Assembly: GCA_002102555.1 (NCBI GenBank)
Contig: MCFL01000068.1
Span: 1-64,000, forward strand
DNA from: Catenaria anguillulae PL171
Lineage: Eukaryota > Blastocladiomycota > Blastocladiomycetes > Blastocladiales > Catenariaceae
DNA: 64,000 bases
Direction of reading: 5' to 3'
In this document: positions 60,361 through 64,000 of the stretch, piece after piece
How the letters are laid out: every line of letters begins with the position of its first letter
Numbering within the stretch: the stretch's first letter is position 1
The notes under the pieces: model-generated
What the model was told of the DNA's origin: nothing
The model's database searches: none
The model's input: the letters and a program-made list of their open reading frames with translations, nothing else
Position numbers and translations under genes: made by a program

Positions 60361-60749
60361 GGCAACGGCGAGGGGTGACGGCCAAGGAAGTGTGCAGAGG
60401 AAAAGTGAGCCGATGTGGACTGTGGATGACTGGCGTGGTTTTGCAAGGGCTGTCTGTTTTGTCGTTGCGCCTTGGAGCTGCTGCAATCTCACGAAACGGA
60501 ATATATGCGAATAGAGGCATTGAATGTGCTCATTTCTGTGCATTTGACACTGGTCGCCATTCGAACAAGCTCATTCTTGCTCGTTTTTGAATGAATGAGC
60601 CGATGTTGGTGTTGGTCGTGAGTCATTTGAGCTCATCTCAGCACATTCACTCACGCGATCTAACCCAGTCCACCCATTTGAGCTCACTTTACCGTAAATG
60701 ACGACCAAAATTCTCACATAAGCACATTTAAGAAAAACTTGGGTTTACG
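60361..60749. other. Right non-coding end of the transposon
   Basis: Carries two TGAGCTCA octamers and other GAGTCATTT-like words also found at the left end. No gene. It runs directly into the next coding frame. Confidence 0.55.
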
Positions 60750-62489
60750 ATGCCGGTGCCTTCCAGTCCCCTGTCCGCCACAGCCGCCCCTTCGCGCAAC
60801 CACGGCCCGCAGACCCAGCAGCTGCTCAGCCCAGTCATTGGCCTTCTCCGAGCTGCCACAGCCAGTCCCGTTGCGGCTGCTGCGGCCGCCGCTGCGGCTG
60901 TTCATGCGTTAACGTCAGCAGCAGCCACGGCCACTTCGCCTTGCATGCTTCCTGCCGGTGGCAGCGGCGGACCCACGGCAACAAGTGTCAGTCACAGCAG
61001 CAGCTCTACCACCTCGTCCCGTCAACGTCTGAGGACCTTTTCAACCACTTCGTGTGCTCCATCCCCTCTCATGGGACTTGCGGATGATCTTGTCCACGCA
61101 CTCTTGCACGCCGGCGCCAGCTCGGCCCCAAAACACTCGCACCTGCTTGGCGCCCGGTCGCGCACTGCGTCCTTGGATCACTTGGGGGCCATCCGATCAT
61201 CGGCAATGGCTCTTTCAGCCATCAGCACAGACCGTCTCGGCTCCAACGGTGCCATTGCTCACAGCATTCCACCTGATGCCCGGACAAACTCGTTACCGAC
61301 ACTCGTGCCGCCACCTACCGTCTCATCGCCACAAATGCCGCTCCCTTTCATGGCTTCACCCCCTGCTCGAGTTGCCGCTCCGGCTCCACCTTCCTTGCTA
61401 TCATCGTGGTCACACGAGCATCAGCAACAGCAACCTGTGCCTCAACGCCAGTTGCCAACGCCCACTTTTCAAATCTCTCTGGCGCCTCCTCAGCAACCCC
61501 AGCTTCCTGCGGCGCCATCCATGCCTTTGTTTTCGACACGCCCAACTCGTTCTGCTTTTCCCACCTTTGGTGGCCAGCGGCGGGCCAACAACAAATCACT
61601 CGCTCGCATCAATGCGCCATTGTACAACAACAAAGTTGGCGACGAAGACACGCTCAATCTTCCAGCCAAACCCCTTGGCCTGCTCGCGCGCTCGACACCT
61701 AGCACATACCCTCACTCTCCGACGTGCTTGTCGAATTCATCGTCAGATTTGCTCGACCTCGGTTACCTGGCCGACTCGGAACACGACCCTGCCTCCTCCC
61801 ATCGTTTTGATCACTCACCGCCATTCACTCCACACTCGCTCCTCTTTGCGCACACTTCAGCTGCCCAAAATCAAGTTGCGCCTCCGCTGCCGCCTTTTGC
61901 TTCACGAGCGCCAACTCCCACATTGATTCTCCCACCCCCGATTCCCATCCCTTCCTCATCTGTACACAACCCATCACCATCCACATACCCGCCCATGCCC
62001 TCGCCGCACACCGCGGCACCTTCGCTCTTGTGTCCGCAACCGACGCGCTCCACGTCCACGTTTCAATTTGCGGTTGTGCCCGCCTATGATCCGGCATTGG
62101 TGACGTGCGCACCAGACGATGCCAGTGCCGCATCCGCCTCCTCGCTTTCCTTTGGTCCCGATGCATTTCCCGTGATCCCTCGCACGCCTCTCGACGTGCT
62201 CAAGACTCCGCCGCGCACATTTGTCATGCACCCGCCATCCCCCATTTCGCGACCAGGTGGAGGCGGCGGCGGCGCTCCAACCATGCCCTCAACGACCACA
62301 CCATCGCCCATGGTGCCGCGGCTCGTTGCCCCGCGGCCCGTGCGCGCCTTGCCTGCATCGGCGGCCGTCGTCGGCATCAAGAACGTGTTGGCCAATGGGT
62401 TGCCGCCGCGCACGTCGCCCGTGTCACCCATGGTTGCGCGTGCGGAGATGCCCGTTGTTGTTGTGGATGAGGGCAAGCTTGGTGGTTGA
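60750..62489 (+). CDS. Disordered Ser/Pro/Ala-rich protein, unknown
   Basis: Single exon of 579 codons. Composition is dominated by Ser, Pro, Ala and Thr, with poly-Ala near residues 42-50, a Gln patch (HEHQQQQPVPQRQ) and many Ser-Pro/Thr-Pro pairs, for example PRTPLDVLKTPPRTF and HPPSPISRP, which are potential proline-directed kinase sites. No folded domain, signal peptide or membrane segment is recognised. The long open frame and its even codon use support a real gene. The ATG at 60750 overlaps the presumed right terminal repeat of the transposon, so the native start may be further in, for example at the Met at 61071, or the element may now supply the promoter. Confidence 0.6.
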   Translation: MPVPSSPLSATAAPSRNHGPQTQQLLSPVIGLLRAATASPVAAAAAAAAAVHALTSAAATATSPCMLPAGGSGGPTATSVSHSSSSTTSSRQRLRTFSTTSCAPSPLMGLADDLVHALLHAGASSAPKHSHLLGARSRTASLDHLGAIRSSAMALSAISTDRLGSNGAIAHSIPPDARTNSLPTLVPPPTVSSPQMPLPFMASPPARVAAPAPPSLLSSWSHEHQQQQPVPQRQLPTPTFQISLAPPQQPQLPAAPSMPLFSTRPTRSAFPTFGGQRRANNKSLARINAPLYNNKVGDEDTLNLPAKPLGLLARSTPSTYPHSPTCLSNSSSDLLDLGYLADSEHDPASSHRFDHSPPFTPHSLLFAHTSAAQNQVAPPLPPFASRAPTPTLILPPPIPIPSSSVHNPSPSTYPPMPSPHTAAPSLLCPQPTRSTSTFQFAVVPAYDPALVTCAPDDASAASASSLSFGPDAFPVIPRTPLDVLKTPPRTFVMHPPSPISRPGGGGGGAPTMPSTTTPSPMVPRLVAPRPVRALPASAAVVGIKNVLANGLPPRTSPVSPMVARAEMPVVVVDEGKLGG

Positions 62490-63136
62490 AGTCCACTCCA
62501 TCGCAAAGTATAGATCAGAACATTGGATGATAATTACTTCACGCACTTTGTGGTAGCATGCCGACTTGAGGTCGCTTATTAGCGTTTCTTTTCGTTTCTT
62601 GCCATCCTTTTTCTTTATGTCCGTTTCTCCGACATCCCCTGGTTTCCCTTGGTTGTTGCCTTCTTCATTGTGTACATATTTTCACCTCCTTGTTTGATTG
62701 TCTTTTCCGTATTGGCACTTTCTATTACATCTTCTACTTGATCCGTAAAACCCCTGACGATGTACATGGTAATATGAGCCAGTGAATGACGGTTGACGAA
62801 CGGTTGACGTCCATGACATGCCGTTCTTTTCAGAGCACTGCCAACGGTTCGGCTGTCGTTCAGACGTTTTGGATTGCACTGAACGTAAATATGTTTACAT
62901 ATGTAAGATGAATCAATGACATGCCATGTATCGACCAATTTGACTTGACGCAAACTCTGTCATCGTTTCAATCAGCCTCACCTACCCACTCTGAATACAT
63001 TGTGGCATCATTGCCTTTCATTTCAAGTCACGCCCCCGCCCCGTCGCCGCCCAAACCGCGTCGGCCACCAACATCGCTCAAATCTCACGTCGAACGCCAC
63101 GGACACCCGGACAAGCACTTGGCTCGACCCATCGTC
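62490..63136. other. Intergenic
   Basis: Flank of the disordered-protein gene and promoter region of the AP-1 sigma gene. No gene recognised. Confidence 0.5.
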
Positions 63137-64000
63137 ATGGCTGTACGTATGCTTCACCCCAGCGGCTCTATGGCGTCACGGTTGTCCGAGTGTTCTCGCT
63201 CAATGGTCATCTCAATCTCGCACTTCACTCGGCGGGTGGGCAAGTTGAACGTCATTCATGTGACGAGCCGCCACCGAGCCCTCAGTCTGCCCAACGTGGG
63301 TCATTGAGCCCACAACAGCCGGGGTCCCTGATGGCGCGAGCCGCCACTGCCGCCCAACGCTCTACTCTGTCGACCCGCCTGCCGACCGTTCTGACACGGA
63401 TCCCCGCTACCTGCTAACCCGGCATACCCATTATCGACCCACTGGGCCCTCTACCTGCCAGATCGATTACATGTTTCTCGTTTCACGGCAAGGCAAAGTG
63501 CGCTTGAGCAAGTGGTTTGTGACCATGGCCACAAAGGACAAGCAAAAGATCATCAAGGATGTGACAGCTCTGGTGCTGGCGCGGCGATCGCGCATGTGCA
63601 ATGTGGTCGAGTACAAGGGTAAGTCCCGTTCCCGTTCCTCTTGCCTCACCCTGGCTTTCCTACAACCCACTAACGCTGCCCGATGCCGAACACCTTGTTG
63701 CTCATCTCCCCCGCGCCGCCCGCCCCTTCTTCCGCACAACCTGCTCAACGCAATTTGCACCAGACACTCGCATCATCTACCGGCGCTACGCCTCGCTCTT
63801 CTTTGTGGCGGCCATTGAATCGCTCGAGAACGAGTTGCTGACGCTCGAACTGATTCATCGCTACGTCGAGGTGCTTGACCGGTATTTCGGCAACGTGTGC
63901 GAGCTCGACCTCATCTTCAATTTCCACAAGGCTTACTTTATCTTGGACGAGATCTTGATTGCGGGCGAAATGCAAGAGTCGAGCAAAAAAGCCGTGTTAC
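63137..64000 (+). CDS. AP-1 clathrin adaptor sigma subunit, cut by window end
   Basis: Small subunit of the AP-1 complex, which sorts cargo into clathrin vesicles at the trans-Golgi network and endosomes. Exons 63137-63142 (only ATG GCT), 63462-63618 and 63764 to beyond 64000; introns 319 and 145 nt. The joins give [20 protein letters not shown] and [19 protein letters not shown], the expected start and centre of sigma-1. The longin-type core continues with [34 protein letters not shown] and [10 protein letters not shown]. The two-codon first exon is inferred because the family begins a few residues before MFLVSRQGK and a GTACGT donor follows ATG GCT in phase. The last ~25 residues lie outside the window. 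Confidence 0.92.

Larger units (their letters stand above)
53807..60752. mobile_element. Plavaka-like (CMC superfamily) DNA transposon, apparently intact
   Basis: Two divergently transcribed genes, a transposase (56729-60360, +) and a companion (54227-56251, -), lie between ends with related sequence. An 11-bp inverted repeat, CATCGTAAACC at 53807-53817 and its complement at 60742-60752, continues as a weaker match (27 of 40 positions in all). The palindrome TGAGCTCA occurs twice near each end: 53843-53850, 53882-53889, 60628-60635 and 60679-60686. A CC dinucleotide flanks both ends and could be a short target duplication. The coding content is clear; the exact ends are my inference from these repeats. 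Intact reading frames suggest recent activity. Confidence 0.65.

Overview
The window is nuclear DNA of a GC-rich, gene-dense fungus. Its genes carry many short introns (about 60-110 nt, GT-AG, often GTACGT/GTATGT/GTGCGT donors). Gene content points to a zoosporic fungus, most likely Blastocladiomycota (Catenaria/Allomyces-like): fungal chitin-deacetylase-type enzymes sit beside a homologue of the ciliary transition-zone protein TMEM218 and a CNG/HCN-type cyclic-nucleotide-gated channel, both expected in organisms with flagellated spores. The lineage is an inference from content, not from a database match. All genes were read by eye, with introns placed by splice sites, phase and family alignment.

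Layout. 0.7-11.1 kb: a frameshifted S1-type secreted protease, a decayed ankyrin-type gene, MFAP1 (spliceosome), mitochondrial leucyl-tRNA synthetase, and an intact paralogue of the protease. 13.5-25.8 kb: a catalytically complete Argonaute with a Gly/Arg-rich insertion in PAZ, RPF2 (ribosome assembly), P5C dehydrogenase, a SWI3/SMARCC chromatin remodelling subunit, TMEM218, and two copies, in opposite orientation, of an unrecognised ~190-residue protein family. 25.9-31.5 kb: a quinone-oxidoreductase pseudogene and two tandem GPI-type polysaccharide deacetylases with very different intron counts. 31.9-40.5 kb: a ThrE/Prm10-type transporter, the cyclic-nucleotide-gated channel (unusual GQG pore filter), and a PWWP-like plus Tudor-like protein. 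42.9-45.7 kb: GAPDH and Mediator subunit MED7. 45.8-50.6 kb: three tandem secreted alpha-carbonic anhydrases. 51.6-53.2 kb: a heat-shock-factor-type transcription factor with a large insertion in its DNA-binding wing. 53.8-60.75 kb: an apparently intact Plavaka-like (CMC superfamily) DNA transposon carrying a C2H2-finger transposase and a divergent companion gene. 60.75-64 kb: a disordered Ser/Pro-rich protein and the 5' part of the AP-1 clathrin adaptor sigma subunit, which runs off the window.

How they fit. Most genes are independent housekeeping loci. The recognisable functional groupings are surface/extracellular enzymes (two proteases, two chitin-deacetylase-like enzymes, three carbonic anhydrases, all with signal peptides and most with GPI-type tails), arranged as local paralogue families with signs of recent duplication and decay, and a possible zoospore sensory pair (channel plus TMEM218). 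The most unusual items are the channel pore and phosphosite-rich tail, the two-gene transposon with palindromic subterminal octamers, the unknown duplicated family, and the Argonaute and HSF domain insertions. I saw no tRNA, rRNA or CRISPR array.
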